DNA from: Paracoccaceae bacterium
GTDB taxonomy: Bacteria > Pseudomonadota > Alphaproteobacteria > Rhodobacterales > Rhodobacteraceae
Reading direction: 5' to 3'
DNA length: 61,383 nt
Assembly: GCA_007128135.1 (NCBI GenBank)
Contig: SKYA01000109.1
Span: 1-61,383, forward strand
The translations under genes and the position numbers were made by a program. The notes below the pieces were generated by a model. It had not been told where the DNA came from. It did not search any database and worked only from the letters and a program-made list of their open reading frames with translations. Below, piece by piece: positions 7,888 to 16,741 of the stretch (positions are counted from its first letter, which is position 1; every line of letters begins with the position of its first letter).

Positions 7888-9114
7888 ATGCTCAAACCCT
7901 ATGCGACCCAGCCGGAAGACTCGCGCGGGCGGCTGCACCCGGAGGCCGTCAGCACCTTTCGCTCGCCCTTCCAGCGCGACCGCGACCGGATCATCCATTC
8001 CTCGGCCTTCCGGCGGCTGAAACACAAGACGCAGGTCTTCATCGAGCATGAGGGCGATTACTATCGCACAAGGCTGACCCATTCCATAGAGGTGGCACAG
8101 GTGGCGCGCACGCTGGCGGGGGCACTGGGGCTGAACATCGATCTGGCCGAAGCCATCGCGCTCGCCCATGACCTGGGCCACCCGCCTTTCGGTCATACTG
8201 GCGAGGATGCGTTGTGCGAACTGATGGCCCCCTATGGCGGGTTCGACCACAACGCGCAGGCACTCCGCATCGTGACCTCGCTGGAACGTCATTATGCGGA
8301 TTTCGACGGTCTGAACCTGACATGGGAGACGCTGGAAGGCATTGCCAAGCACAACGGGCCGGTCACCGATGCCGATGGCAGGCCGCTGAAGGGCGAGGCG
8401 CTTCCCTATGCACTGGCGGAATGCAATGCCGCGTTCGATCTGGAACTGTCGGGTTTTGCCAGCGCCGAGGCGCAGGTGGCGGCGATTGCCGATGACATTG
8501 CCTATAACCACCATGACCTGCATGACGGGCTGCGCTCGGGGTTGTTCACGGAAGCCGATCTGATGGAGCTGCCCATCACTGGCCCGGCCTTTGCCGATGT
8601 GGACCGACTCCATCCGGGGCTGGAGAAGATGCGCCGCCGGCACGAGGCGCTGCGGCGCGTCTTCGGGGTGATGGTGGAAGATGTGCTGCTGGTGGCCGGT
8701 ACGCGGCTCGGTCCGGCCGACCTGGGCTCGGCACAGGATATTCGCGATCTGCGGCTCAGGATCATCCGGTTTTCCGACCGGCTGTTTCGCGAGCTGAAGG
8801 TGATCCGGCAGTTCCTGTTTACCCGGATGTATCGCGCGCCCTCGGTGGTGGCGATGCGCGCGCAGGTGACCGGTATCGTGCAGGACCTGTTTCCGCTGTT
8901 CATGGCGCAGCCCGGATTGCTGCCCGCCGAATGGCGCCGCGATGTCGAGGCCGCGCGCGACGAGACGGCGCTGGCGCGGATCGTGGCGGATTATGTCTCG
9001 GGCATGACCGACCGATTCGCAATCCAGGAACACGGACGGCTGCTCCGGGGCGGGGAGGGCGCCCCTCGGCCCCCATCGAGGGGGCCTCGGGGCGGCGCTG
9101 ACGCGCGGGACTGA
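7888..9114 (+). CDS. dgt: Deoxyguanosinetriphosphate triphosphohydrolase (dGTPase, type 2)
   Basis: Hydrolyses dGTP or other dNTPs to the nucleoside and triphosphate, helping to balance DNA precursors. The 408-residue protein has the HD-domain metal ligands in RLTHSIEVAQVAR and AHDLGHPPFGHTGE, then the family segments YNHHDLHDG and KVIRQFLF. I chose ATG 7888 because GGGAGAGA lies just before it; in-frame starts at 7831 and 7873 lack a spaced site. The last 25 residues are rich in Arg, Pro and Gly and look poorly conserved. Confidence 0.95.
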   Translation: MLKPYATQPEDSRGRLHPEAVSTFRSPFQRDRDRIIHSSAFRRLKHKTQVFIEHEGDYYRTRLTHSIEVAQVARTLAGALGLNIDLAEAIALAHDLGHPPFGHTGEDALCELMAPYGGFDHNAQALRIVTSLERHYADFDGLNLTWETLEGIAKHNGPVTDADGRPLKGEALPYALAECNAAFDLELSGFASAEAQVAAIADDIAYNHHDLHDGLRSGLFTEADLMELPITGPAFADVDRLHPGLEKMRRRHEALRRVFGVMVEDVLLVAGTRLGPADLGSAQDIRDLRLRIIRFSDRLFRELKVIRQFLFTRMYRAPSVVAMRAQVTGIVQDLFPLFMAQPGLLPAEWRRDVEAARDETALARIVADYVSGMTDRFAIQEHGRLLRGGEGAPRPPSRGPRGGADARD

Positions 9115-9183
9115 TCTGGCGCAAGGACGTTGCCTGCGCGGGGGAGGAGGCGCTGCCCCCGTCCAGCCTGATGCGGAGGCTGG

Positions 9184-9220
9184 ACTCCCCCGGGATATTT
9201 GAAACAAGGATGAAAGCAGG
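9184..9220 (+). repeat. Short intergenic repeat (TATTT-N4-CAAGATGAAAG type), copy 1
   Basis: The gap between dgt and the lyase gene contains GATATTTGAAACAAGGATGAAAG within a CCCCCGGGA context. Related sequences occur at 14771-14792, 34371-34393 and 40547-40583, always between genes. The element ends at the ribosome binding site of the next gene. Confidence 0.5.
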
Positions 9221-9231
9221 AGATGAGAGAC

Positions 9232-10413
9232 ATGAGCAAGACGCCAAGCCTTGTGCGCCGTACCCCCTGGCCCGAGAGCGCATCGCGCCCGGTGGGCACA
9301 CCGATCCAGCCGTCGGTGGTCTATGCCTCGCCCGACCCTGATACGCTTGATGCGCAATACGAGGGGCGGGTGTCGGGCTATACCTATGCGCGCGAGGGGC
9401 ACCCCAATGCCGATGTGCTGGCGCGCAAGATCGATGCGATGGAGGGCGCCGAGGGCGGGATCGTGCTGGGCTCGGGCATGGCGGCGGTGGCGGCTGTTCT
9501 GATGGGCATCACTCGCGCGGGCGATCATGTGCTGGGGGGCGACCAGCTTTATGGCCGTTCGCTGCGACTGATGCGCGAGGATTTGCCGCGCCTGGGGGTT
9601 GCAACCTCGCTGGCCGATCCGACCGATACGGCGGCCTTCGAGGCCGCGATCCGGCCGGAAACGCGCCTGATCCTGCTGGAGGTGGTGTCCAACCCAACGC
9701 TGCGCGTGGCCGATATTGACGGTATTGCGGCACTCGCGAAGGCGCGGGGCATCCTGCTGGCCATCGACAATACCTTCACCACGCCGCGCGGGTTCCGGCC
9801 CTTCGCGCACGGTGCCGATATCATCATCCACTCGGTGACCAAGATACTCGCGGGCCATTCGGATGCAACGCTGGGCTATGTTGCGGCGCGCGATCCGGCG
9901 CTGCGAAAATCGATCTATGATTTCGCCGTCACCACCGGCATGACGCCCAGCCCCTTTGACTGCTGGCTGGCCGAGCGCGGGCTCTATTCCTTCGAATTGC
10001 GCTATGACCGGTCGGAAGCGAATGCCCATGCGCTGGCAGCGCATCTGGCAGGGATGCCGGGCGTGCGCCGCGTGCTCTATCCGACGCGGCCCGATCATCC
10101 TGATCACAATCGCGCGGTGGACCTACTGGGTGCGCGCGGGGGGCATATGGTGAGCTTCGAGATCGCCGGCGGGCGCGCGGCGGCCAACCGGCTGACACGC
10201 GCTGCCCCCGATATCGCCTTTGCGCCCACGCTGGGTGATATCGGCACCACGCTCTCGCACCCGGCCAGTTCCTCGCATCGCGGGCTGGGCGAGGCCGGGC
10301 GCGCGGCGCTCGGCATCAGCGAGGGGTTCTTCCGCGTCTCGGTCGGGGTCGAGGATATCGGAATCCTGTGCCGTGAGTTCGAGATCGCGATTGCCGCCAG
10401 CCAGCAAGGATAG
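9232..10413 (+). CDS. Cys/Met-metabolism PLP-dependent enzyme (cystathionine gamma-synthase/lyase type)
   Basis: A fold-type I PLP enzyme of 393 residues. The PLP lysine lies in HSVTKILAGHSDATLG, and the phosphate-binding region GSGMAAVAAVL and the SNPTLRVADI and DNTFTTP stretches are typical of the family. Whether it is cystathionine gamma-synthase, beta-lyase, gamma-lyase or O-acylhomoserine sulfhydrylase cannot be settled by eye. ATG 9232 is preferred over ATG 9223 because AGGAG at 9218-9222 abuts the latter. Confidence 0.9.
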   Translation: MSKTPSLVRRTPWPESASRPVGTPIQPSVVYASPDPDTLDAQYEGRVSGYTYAREGHPNADVLARKIDAMEGAEGGIVLGSGMAAVAAVLMGITRAGDHVLGGDQLYGRSLRLMREDLPRLGVATSLADPTDTAAFEAAIRPETRLILLEVVSNPTLRVADIDGIAALAKARGILLAIDNTFTTPRGFRPFAHGADIIIHSVTKILAGHSDATLGYVAARDPALRKSIYDFAVTTGMTPSPFDCWLAERGLYSFELRYDRSEANAHALAAHLAGMPGVRRVLYPTRPDHPDHNRAVDLLGARGGHMVSFEIAGGRAAANRLTRAAPDIAFAPTLGDIGTTLSHPASSSHRGLGEAGRAALGISEGFFRVSVGVEDIGILCREFEIAIAASQQG

Positions 10414-10493
10414 GGCTTGACAGATCGGCCACGCGTAACCGACCCTTGCAGGGTCAGACACGCCATTCGGGGGCGGTTCAGGGAGGTAAGAGC

Positions 10494-10928
10494 ATGCTGG
10501 TCACTCAGATCATCCGCAACAAGCCGCAGCAGGGGGTCGTGACCGTGACGCCCGATACCAGCATTGCCGACACGGCCAGACTGCTGTCGGAAAAGCGGAT
10601 CGGAGCTGTCGTCGTCTCACCTGACGGGGTCAAGGTCGCCGGTATCATCTCGGAGCGCGATATCGTGCGCGAACTGGGCCAGCGCGGCGCGGCCTGCATG
10701 AGCGACAGGGTCGAGGCGGTGATGACCCGCAACGTCTTTGGCTGCAACCCCGAGGACAAGACCGACCTCGTGCTTCAGACCATGACCCAGAAACGCTTCC
10801 GTCACCTGCCGGTCATGGAGGGTGACAGGATGATCGCGCTTATCTCCATCGGCGATGTGGTGGCGGCCAAGCTGGCGGAACTGGAACTGGAGAAAGACGC
10901 GCTGACGGGAATGATCATGGGCTATTGA
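10494..10928 (+). CDS. Tandem CBS-domain protein
   Basis: A 144-residue protein made of two CBS modules (about residues 8-62 and 72-128), which usually bind adenine nucleotides and act as energy sensors. SERDIVRELGQRG at the end of the first module and ISIGDVVAAKL at the end of the second are typical. GGAGGT at 10482-10487 sets the start. A small inverted repeat (GACCCT at 10441-10446, AGGGTC at 10450-10455) lies upstream. The partner protein is unknown. Confidence 0.92.
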   Translation: MLVTQIIRNKPQQGVVTVTPDTSIADTARLLSEKRIGAVVVSPDGVKVAGIISERDIVRELGQRGAACMSDRVEAVMTRNVFGCNPEDKTDLVLQTMTQKRFRHLPVMEGDRMIALISIGDVVAAKLAELELEKDALTGMIMGY

Positions 10929-10994
10929 CGCGCCGCTCGGGCTTGCATCTGCCCGCGCAATATTGTTGCCTGCCCCGAGCAAGAGGGGAACGCC

Positions 10995-11498
10995 ATGCGC
11001 ATCGGGCTTTATCCGGGGACGTTTGATCCGTTGACACTGGGGCACCGCGACATCATCACGCGGGCCACACAGCTTGTGGACCGGCTGGTGATCGGCGTGG
11101 CGATCAATCGCGACAAGGGGCCGCTGTTCTCGCTGGAAGAGCGGGTGGCGATGATCGAGGCGGAAGTGGCTGATCTTCATGCCCGCACCGGGGTCGAGAT
11201 CGTGGCACATCCGTTCGAGAACCTGCTGATCGACTGCGCGCAGGAAGTGGGCGCCTCGATCATCATTCGCGGGCTGCGGGCCGTGACGGATTTCGAGTAT
11301 GAATTCCAGATGGTCGGCATGAACCGCGCGATGAATGACCGGATCGAGACTGTCTTCCTGATGGCAGAGGCCCGCCATCAGGCGATCGCGTCGAAACTGG
11401 TCAAGGAAATCGCGCGGCTTGGGGGTGATGTGTCACGATTCGTCTCGCCCCCGGTGCGCGAGGCGCTGTTGCGGAAATTCCCCGCTCAGCGACCATAG
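10995..11498 (+). CDS. coaD: Phosphopantetheine adenylyltransferase
   Basis: Catalyses the penultimate step of coenzyme A synthesis: 4'-phosphopantetheine plus ATP gives dephospho-CoA. The 167-residue length is normal. The nucleotidyltransferase motif TFDPLTLGH is at residues 9-17, with the phosphopantetheine-binding RGLRAVTDFEYE at about 91-102. An AGAGGGGA ribosome binding site precedes the start. It is convergent with the small gene at 11486-11650. Confidence 0.97.
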   Translation: MRIGLYPGTFDPLTLGHRDIITRATQLVDRLVIGVAINRDKGPLFSLEERVAMIEAEVADLHARTGVEIVAHPFENLLIDCAQEVGASIIIRGLRAVTDFEYEFQMVGMNRAMNDRIETVFLMAEARHQAIASKLVKEIARLGGDVSRFVSPPVREALLRKFPAQRP

Positions 11499-11650
11499 AC
11501 GGCCTTCGCGGCCAGCCTGTCGGCATCGAGCGGGTAGATGTCGAGGTCAATGGCGACATCGAGCGGCATGCTGCGCAGGGCGGCGCGGGTGCGGGCATAG
11601 GCCGCGCGCTGGCGCAGGCGGGTCTGGATCAGGGTCAGAAATGCGGACAT
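11486..11650 (-). CDS. DUF1127-like small protein
   Basis: A 54-residue basic and amphipathic protein with the Rhodobacteraceae pattern of a short Arg-rich helix (RLRQRAAYARTRAALRSMP) followed by a DVAIDLDIYPLDADRLAAKA tail. Small DUF1127 proteins in alphaproteobacteria have been linked to RNA turnover and phosphate or stress responses. The ATG at 11650 is preceded by GGAG with six bases of spacing. An alternative start four codons upstream exists. The gene is divergent from the autotransporter gene. Confidence 0.65.
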   Translation of the reverse strand: MSAFLTLIQTRLRQRAAYARTRAALRSMPLDVAIDLDIYPLDADRLAAKAVYGR

Positions 11651-11948
11651 CAGGTGCTCCATCTTGTGCGGTATTGCTGGGGTGAAGATGGGCCATGCTG
11701 CAGTGCAGCGCAACCGCCGGCGCTGCAAGGCCGCCTTGCACGGGCTGCAACCGTGACAACGCCCTGATCCGCAGCAGGCCCCGGCGCTGCGCCGACACGC
11801 GGCGGGTTGGTACAGCCGTACCGGGGCGCGCAGGTGTTGCAAAATGGTAGGTCGAGACAAATCTTTGCGGCCATTGCGCAGGATCAATCTGCATCTTCAG
11901 AAATGGCGCTATATGATCCAAGCACATAGCCATTTCGGAGGGAACCTG
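11651..11948. promoter_or_regulatory. Divergent intergenic region with two short palindromes
   Basis: This 298-base region separates the small DUF1127-like gene from the autotransporter gene. It contains a 17-base inverted repeat (TGCAAGG at 11724-11730, CCTTGCA at 11734-11740) within a cluster of TGCA words, and a second one (GGTAC at 11809-11813, GTACC at 11818-11822). No gene is evident. Both may be operator sites; their regulators are unknown. Confidence 0.4.
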
Positions 11949-14129
11949 ATGGCACTGACACCCAAGAGACTGCGCCTTCCATTGCTTGTGTTCCTTGCAG
12001 GAACAACGGCACTGCCCGGCATGCTGCTGGCGGAACGCAGCGACCAGTTGCCGAATCCCGAGACCCCGCCCCCGCCGCCGCAGGTGGCCGAATGCCCTGA
12101 CCCGCAGCCGGTGGTGAACTGGTTCGCGACCGAGGGCGTTGCCGTGGACCTCGGTGTCTGGGCTTGCGGAACCTGGTCGCATGCCTATGGCGTTAGCGCC
12201 GATGGCAGCCGCATCGTGGGCAGCAGCGTGGCCAGTGGTCTGCAGACCGGTTTTTATCTGGATAACGGCGGCACGATGCAACCCTTGCCCTTGCTTTCGG
12301 GGGGGACGAATTTCGATGTGCGCGCGATCAGCGGGGATGGCAGCACCATCGGCGGCGGGGCCAACAGTTCATTTGGCTGGGAGGCGTCCATCTGGAGGCC
12401 GGGCGATACCGAGCCTATCGTCATCGGCAGCCTCGGCGGCGCCCCTGGCAGCGGCTACAGCTATGTCTATGGGCTGAACACTGACGGTTCCGTTGCGGTC
12501 GGGGTCAGCAACAACCAAGCCTTCCGCTGGTATGTCGGCGGGATGATCGGGATTGGAACGCTGGACGGCCACGCCAGTTCCACGGCGCTGGGGGTCAGCG
12601 GGGATGGCAATGCCATCGTCGGCACCAGTTTCGCCGGCGGTGGCGGGGCCGGGTCGCGGGCCGTCCGCTGGATGTGGGGCAATGGCGGGGCGCAAAGCCT
12701 TGGTGTCCTTGACGGCGGGGACTACTCCGAGGGCTGGGCCGTCAGCACCAATGGCGCGGTGTTCGTGGGCGACAGCCAATCCACAGACGGTATGCGCGCC
12801 TTCCGCTGGACCGAGGGTGACGGGATGTTAAGCCTCGGGGTGCTCGAGGGGGCAACGACGTCACATGCGAGGGCAGTGAATGCCGACGGCTCTGTTGTTG
12901 TCGGCTGGAGCGGCGGTCAGGCAATGCGCTGGCAAGATGGTCAGGGCATGGAGGCCATTCCCTTTCTGGAAGGTGGAACCTGGTCTTATGCGCTGGGTGT
13001 CAGCGCCGATGGCACGATTGTCGTAGGCGCGAGCGGGTCCAGCGAAGGGGATCGCGCTTTTGCCTGGAACGCGCTGCTGCGTCAGGACCCCGGCGAGGAC
13101 CCCGGTGAAGACCCCGGTGAAGACCCCCCTCCCATGGCACCCATCGACATCCTGAATACCGGCGACAGCATTCGCCAGACCGCACAGGCCCTCGGCGCGG
13201 CCGGTTCACATTTCAGCCGTCGCATCGAGTCCCAGGTCAATGATGAACTCGACATCGAAGGCCCCGGCGGGTCTGCCGGCGGACCGACCCTGTCCACGCA
13301 AGGCGCAATGGCGCCCACGCGGCGCATCGCCATGCGCCTTGGCGGCTCGCTCCGCCACACTGGCAATGTCGCCACTTCGACAGGCGCCGATCTGGCGGTT
13401 GCGACCGATCTGGGGGGCGGGTTCACGCTCGGGGCGTATCTTGATCTGTCGCGGCAGACCGATACGCGTGATGCCGTGTCTCTCTCGGGGACGTATCTGG
13501 CCGGTGGGACCTGGCTGCGGTATCGGCAGAACCCGGATCGTACCGGGCTGACCTGGCGCGTGGCGGCCAGTGCGGGCGGCGGCCAGTTCGATGTCACCCG
13601 GCTCGACCTGCTGCCAAACACGGAGCGTGGCATGGGCCGCACGCGGATGAACGCATCCGCAGTGAGTGCCGAGATCGGTTACGGTTTCGCCCTGGCCGGT
13701 GGCGTCGCGGTGCCCTTCGCCCGCCTGACAGGCACGCAAACCACCCGCTCTGCCTATGACGAAACCAGTGCCATCGGCTTCCCGCTGAGCTTCGATGCCT
13801 ATCGCGAGACGGCTTTGGTGCTGACGCTCGGGACGGATATGCGTCTTGATCTGTCTGATCGTTCGAGCCTTGAACTTGGTGTCGGCCTCAGCCACGATCT
13901 GCGGCGGTCCGTCGGTGCCATCAGCGGGACAAGCGCCATCCCGGGCTTTACCGAGTTCGCCTTCGCAGGGCCGGCCGTGGCAAACCGCACGCGCGGCTAT
14001 GTCAGCATCGGCTATGTGCACGGGCTGGCACGGGGCGCGGCCATCCGCGCCGATCTGAGCGCCGCGCAATCGCCCTGGTCCAGTTCGGTCAGCCTGAACT
14101 CGCGGCTCGGCTACGAGATGCGCTTCTGA
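11949..14129 (+). CDS. Autotransporter with HAF-repeat passenger and C-terminal beta-barrel
   Basis: A predicted surface protein of 726 residues. An N-terminal signal peptide (to about residue 28) is followed by a passenger with seven HAF-type repeats, each centred on a DGsxIVG-like motif: DGSRIVG, DGSTIGG, DGSVAVG, DGNAIVG, NGAVFVG, DGSVVVG and DGTIVVG. A flexible DPGE linker (about 380-395) precedes a roughly 270-residue autotransporter barrel ending in aromatic Phe (GYEMRF). GGAGGGAAC sets the start at 11949; in-frame codons further upstream lack a leader. The ligand or role is unknown; adhesion is a reasonable guess. Confidence 0.88.
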   Translation: MALTPKRLRLPLLVFLAGTTALPGMLLAERSDQLPNPETPPPPPQVAECPDPQPVVNWFATEGVAVDLGVWACGTWSHAYGVSADGSRIVGSSVASGLQTGFYLDNGGTMQPLPLLSGGTNFDVRAISGDGSTIGGGANSSFGWEASIWRPGDTEPIVIGSLGGAPGSGYSYVYGLNTDGSVAVGVSNNQAFRWYVGGMIGIGTLDGHASSTALGVSGDGNAIVGTSFAGGGGAGSRAVRWMWGNGGAQSLGVLDGGDYSEGWAVSTNGAVFVGDSQSTDGMRAFRWTEGDGMLSLGVLEGATTSHARAVNADGSVVVGWSGGQAMRWQDGQGMEAIPFLEGGTWSYALGVSADGTIVVGASGSSEGDRAFAWNALLRQDPGEDPGEDPGEDPPPMAPIDILNTGDSIRQTAQALGAAGSHFSRRIESQVNDELDIEGPGGSAGGPTLSTQGAMAPTRRIAMRLGGSLRHTGNVATSTGADLAVATDLGGGFTLGAYLDLSRQTDTRDAVSLSGTYLAGGTWLRYRQNPDRTGLTWRVAASAGGGQFDVTRLDLLPNTERGMGRTRMNASAVSAEIGYGFALAGGVAVPFARLTGTQTTRSAYDETSAIGFPLSFDAYRETALVLTLGTDMRLDLSDRSSLELGVGLSHDLRRSVGAISGTSAIPGFTEFAFAGPAVANRTRGYVSIGYVHGLARGAAIRADLSAAQSPWSSSVSLNSRLGYEMRF
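13086..13121 (+). repeat. Tandem 12-base repeat encoding DPGE
   Basis: Three consecutive 12-base units (GACCCCGGCGAG, then GACCCCGGTGAA twice) encode an acidic Pro/Gly linker between the passenger and the barrel of the autotransporter. The unit length keeps the frame, so copy number can vary without breaking the protein. Confidence 0.9.
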
Positions 14130-14159
14130 GGCAGGAACGCATTGAACCGCAAAAAGATT

Positions 14160-14184
14160 GCCCCCGCTCTGGCGGGGGCTTTCG
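14160..14184 (+). terminator. Terminator after the autotransporter gene
   Basis: An 8-bp stem (GCCCCCGC at 14160-14167, GCGGGGGC at 14172-14179) with a 4-base loop is followed by TTTCGCTT. On the opposite strand it is followed by a T-rich run (CAATCTTTTT), so it may serve both the autotransporter and the convergent rhodanese gene. Confidence 0.8.
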
Positions 14185-14255
14185 CTTGTGCAGCAAACCG
14201 CGTTGCGGCTCGGCGCGCAGGCGCGCTTGTGGCAACCGTCGGCCATGGACCGGCT

Positions 14256-14669
14256 TCAGCAGACCATGCAGCCCTTGTCACGTGTCGGGCGCACGGGGCG
14301 GTATCCGCCATCCATCAGCCGATACATCCCCCCCGCGATATCGACCACAGGCACCTCCAGTCGCGGCGCGATCAGGCGGGCGGCGCGTGCGGTGCGGTTG
14401 CCGGTGCGGCAGATCAGCGCCACGGGCTGGCCGGGTTGCAGATGCGGGCGCAGGGAGGCGAGAAAGCTTTCGGGGTCGTCGAAGGGCATCAGCAGCGCAT
14501 TGGGCAGCACGCCTGTCTCGACCCATTCATGCGGCTGGCGGATATCGACCAGCAGGACCGACGCCTCCTGCAGGGCCTCGGCCGAGGGCTGCGCGGTGTA
14601 GAGTTGCTGTGCCTGACCCGGGGTCACGGCAAGCAGCAACAGGGACAGTGCGAGACGAAGCGTGGTCAT
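14256..14669 (-). CDS. Periplasmic rhodanese-like protein
   Basis: A 137-residue exported protein: signal peptide to about residue 20, then one rhodanese domain with the catalytic loop CRTGNRT (Cys87). Rhodaneses transfer sulfane sulfur via a persulfide on this cysteine. The C terminus ends in KGCMVC, adding two cysteines that could form a disulfide or bind metal. Its substrate is unknown. It is convergent with the autotransporter gene and separated from gap by 257 bases that hold no recognisable gene. Confidence 0.88.
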   Translation of the reverse strand: MTTLRLALSLLLLAVTPGQAQQLYTAQPSAEALQEASVLLVDIRQPHEWVETGVLPNALLMPFDDPESFLASLRPHLQPGQPVALICRTGNRTARAARLIAPRLEVPVVDIAGGMYRLMDGGYRPVRPTRDKGCMVC

Positions 14670-14770
14670 GGATCGGCCTCTCTGATCGCATCACACCATA
14701 ATGCGAGAGGGGGTGACAATGAAAGGCGAAGCGAAGGCGCCTTGCTGATCTTGGGTCTGCGCGCATCCGG

Positions 14771-14792
14771 ATTGGCTATTTTCAAGATGGAG
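14771..14792 (+). repeat. Short intergenic repeat (TATTT-CAAGATG type), degenerate copy
   Basis: The bases GGCTATTTTCAAGATGGAG in the rhodanese-gap intergenic region resemble the copies at 9184-9220, 34371-34393 and 40547-40583, with a shorter spacer between TATTT and CAAGATG. Confidence 0.35.
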
Positions 14793-14875
14793 TCACGCGT
14801 TCGCAAAGTCCAGCAAGCCCGGTCCTTGAGCGTGGCTTGGGCAGGAGATGGAAAAGCGCTCGCGTTCGCACGAAG

Positions 14876-14903
14876 CCGGGCCACAGCGCGCAGTGCGGCC
14901 CGG
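14876..14903 (-). terminator. Hairpin downstream of gap
   Basis: Arms CCGGGCC (14876-14882) and GGCCCGG (14897-14903) lie 24 bases past the gap stop codon on the minus strand. No T run follows, so it is a possible terminator or mRNA 3'-end stabiliser only. Confidence 0.35.
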
Positions 14904-14926
14904 TGGTGCGCCAGACCCGAACCTGT

Positions 14927-15928
14927 TCAGTGAATCAGCCGCCCCATCGCCGCGGCCACATCGGCCATGCGGCAGGAGAAGCCCCATTCGTTGTCATACC
15001 AGGCCAGCACCCGCACCGTGCGCCCGACCACCTTGGTCTGCTCGGGGGCGAAGATGGATGAATAGGGGGTGTGGTTGAAATCGATCGAGACTTTCGGCTC
15101 GGGGTCATAGGCGAGCACGGCCCCCATCGCCCCGGCGGCGGCCTCGCGCACCACCTCGTTGACATCGGCGACGGTGACGTCCCGCGCAGCCTGGAAGGTC
15201 AGATCCACCGCGCTGACATTGGGCGTGGGCACGCGCAGCGCGGTGCCGTCGAGCTTGCCTGCGAGTTCCGGCAGCACCTCGCCCAGAGCCTTGGCAGCCC
15301 CGGTCGAGGTCGGGATCATCGCCATGGCAGCGGCGCGCGCGCGATAAAGGTCCTTGTGGCGGCGGTCCAGCGTGGGCTGGTCGCCGGTATAGCTGTGCAC
15401 CGTGGTCATGATGCCCGACTCGATGCCGATCCTGTCATTGAGCACCTTGGCCAGCGGGGCAAGACAGTTCGTGGTGCAGGAACCGTTCGAGACCACCAGA
15501 TGCTCGGGCCGCAGGCTGCGATGGTTCACGCCATAGACGATGGTCGCATCGGCGTTCTTCGCCGGGGCCGACACCAGCACGCGGCTGGCGCCGCGCGTCA
15601 GGTGCACGGCGGCCCTGGCGCGGTCATTGAACTTGCCGGTGCATTCCAGCACCACATCGACGCCGTCCCAGTCCAGTTCCTCCGGGTCATAGGTGGACAT
15701 CACCCGGATCGGCCCGCGCCCGAGGTCGAGCCTGTCGCCATCCACCCGGATGGTGCCGGGGAAGCGGCCATGGACCGAGTCGTATTTCAGCAGATGCGCA
15801 TTGGTCTCGATCGGGCCGGTTGCATTGATCTTGACCACCTCGACATCATTGCGCGCGGCCTCTGCGATATGCGCCAGAGTGCACCGCCCGATGCGCCCGA
15901 ACCCGTTGATCCCGATGGTGATGGTCAT
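14927..15928 (-). CDS. gap: Type I glyceraldehyde-3-phosphate dehydrogenase
   Basis: Converts glyceraldehyde-3-phosphate to 1,3-bisphosphoglycerate with NAD(P)+ in glycolysis, or the reverse in gluconeogenesis and the Calvin cycle. The 333-residue length is standard. The Rossmann start GINGFGRIGR is at residues 6-15, the catalytic cysteine lies in SNGSCTTNCLAP (about 148-159) and WYDNEWGFS lies near the C terminus. It stands alone, without pgk or fba beside it, so its catabolic or anabolic isoform role cannot be told from context. Confidence 0.97.
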   Translation of the reverse strand: MTITIGINGFGRIGRCTLAHIAEAARNDVEVVKINATGPIETNAHLLKYDSVHGRFPGTIRVDGDRLDLGRGPIRVMSTYDPEELDWDGVDVVLECTGKFNDRARAAVHLTRGASRVLVSAPAKNADATIVYGVNHRSLRPEHLVVSNGSCTTNCLAPLAKVLNDRIGIESGIMTTVHSYTGDQPTLDRRHKDLYRARAAAMAMIPTSTGAAKALGEVLPELAGKLDGTALRVPTPNVSAVDLTFQAARDVTVADVNEVVREAAAGAMGAVLAYDPEPKVSIDFNHTPYSSIFAPEQTKVVGRTVRVLAWYDNEWGFSCRMADVAAAMGRLIH

Positions 15929-16137
15929 GGTCTTGCTCCGCCGTGGCTGCTCTTGGGGATGCTATAGCCAGCGGGCTGGGTCGGAAAAAGGGCGAAAACC
16001 GGCTGATTCAGAGACGTTAGCGCAACCTTGCAATGATAGCGCCAACGCCACACAGCCGCGCCCTGTGCGCATCCTGTGGCCGATGGGTGCTTGCACCGGG
16101 ACGCACCGCGTTGCATTTAGGGCGCGGACGGGCGGAA

Positions 16138-16695
16138 ATGTCCCGAACCGGCAGGAGCACGGGCATATTGGCCTTGATCGAAAACATCTTCAGCCTGATC
16201 AACATGCGCTCGTTCTCGTCGCTGTGGTTCTGGATCGTGATCGCGATCTACTGGTCTTCGGTCAGTCGCGCGGTCCTGTCGGCGCCGCATGACCTGATCC
16301 TGCGGGCACGCAAGGGCGACCCGACCAGCCTCGACGACCTGCATGCGCTGGTGGGGATCCATGTACGCCGCTCGCTGGAATTCGCAAGGCGCGCGGGGCA
16401 CTGGATGCTGGCCTTCTACACGGCGATGATGACGCTGATCGTCATTCTTGCGGTTCAGTACCGGCTGGAACTGGCGCAGGCGCTGCTGCTGCTGTTCGTG
16501 CCGATGCTGTTCGTGCGCCTGCTGGCGCTGCGGCTGGCGTTCCGGATCGAGCGTGCCAATCTGCGCGGGCCGGATCTGTGCCGGGCGCTGCTGCATTACC
16601 GTTTCTGGGTACAGATGCTGGGCATCTGCTCGATCTTCGTGACCTCGGTCTGGGGGATGCTCTATGTCATGTCGCGTTCGGCGCTGGGGTTGTAA
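16138..16695 (+). CDS. Conserved alphaproteobacterial membrane protein of unknown function
   Basis: A protein of about 185 residues with four predicted membrane segments: WFWIVIAIYW, a second around WMLAFYTAMMTLIVILAV, a third leucine-rich one, and a fourth near MLGICSIFVTSVWGM. A soluble loop of about 50 residues separates the first two. Similar proteins in Rhodobacteraceae are sometimes labelled as Suf-related, without evidence I can verify. ATG 16138 has a weak GGGCGGA site; ATG 16204 is an alternative. It is followed by mfd after 46 bases. Confidence 0.75.
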   Translation: MSRTGRSTGILALIENIFSLINMRSFSSLWFWIVIAIYWSSVSRAVLSAPHDLILRARKGDPTSLDDLHALVGIHVRRSLEFARRAGHWMLAFYTAMMTLIVILAVQYRLELAQALLLLFVPMLFVRLLALRLAFRIERANLRGPDLCRALLHYRFWVQMLGICSIFVTSVWGMLYVMSRSALGL

Positions 16696-16741
16696 GGGGC
16701 GCAGGCCGGATGGATAAACCGATATTGCCGGTGGTTTGTGC

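Noticed and set aside
7807-10107. Long minus-strand frame opposite dgt and the PLP lyase
   Set aside because: A shadow frame; both plus-strand genes carry full catalytic motifs.
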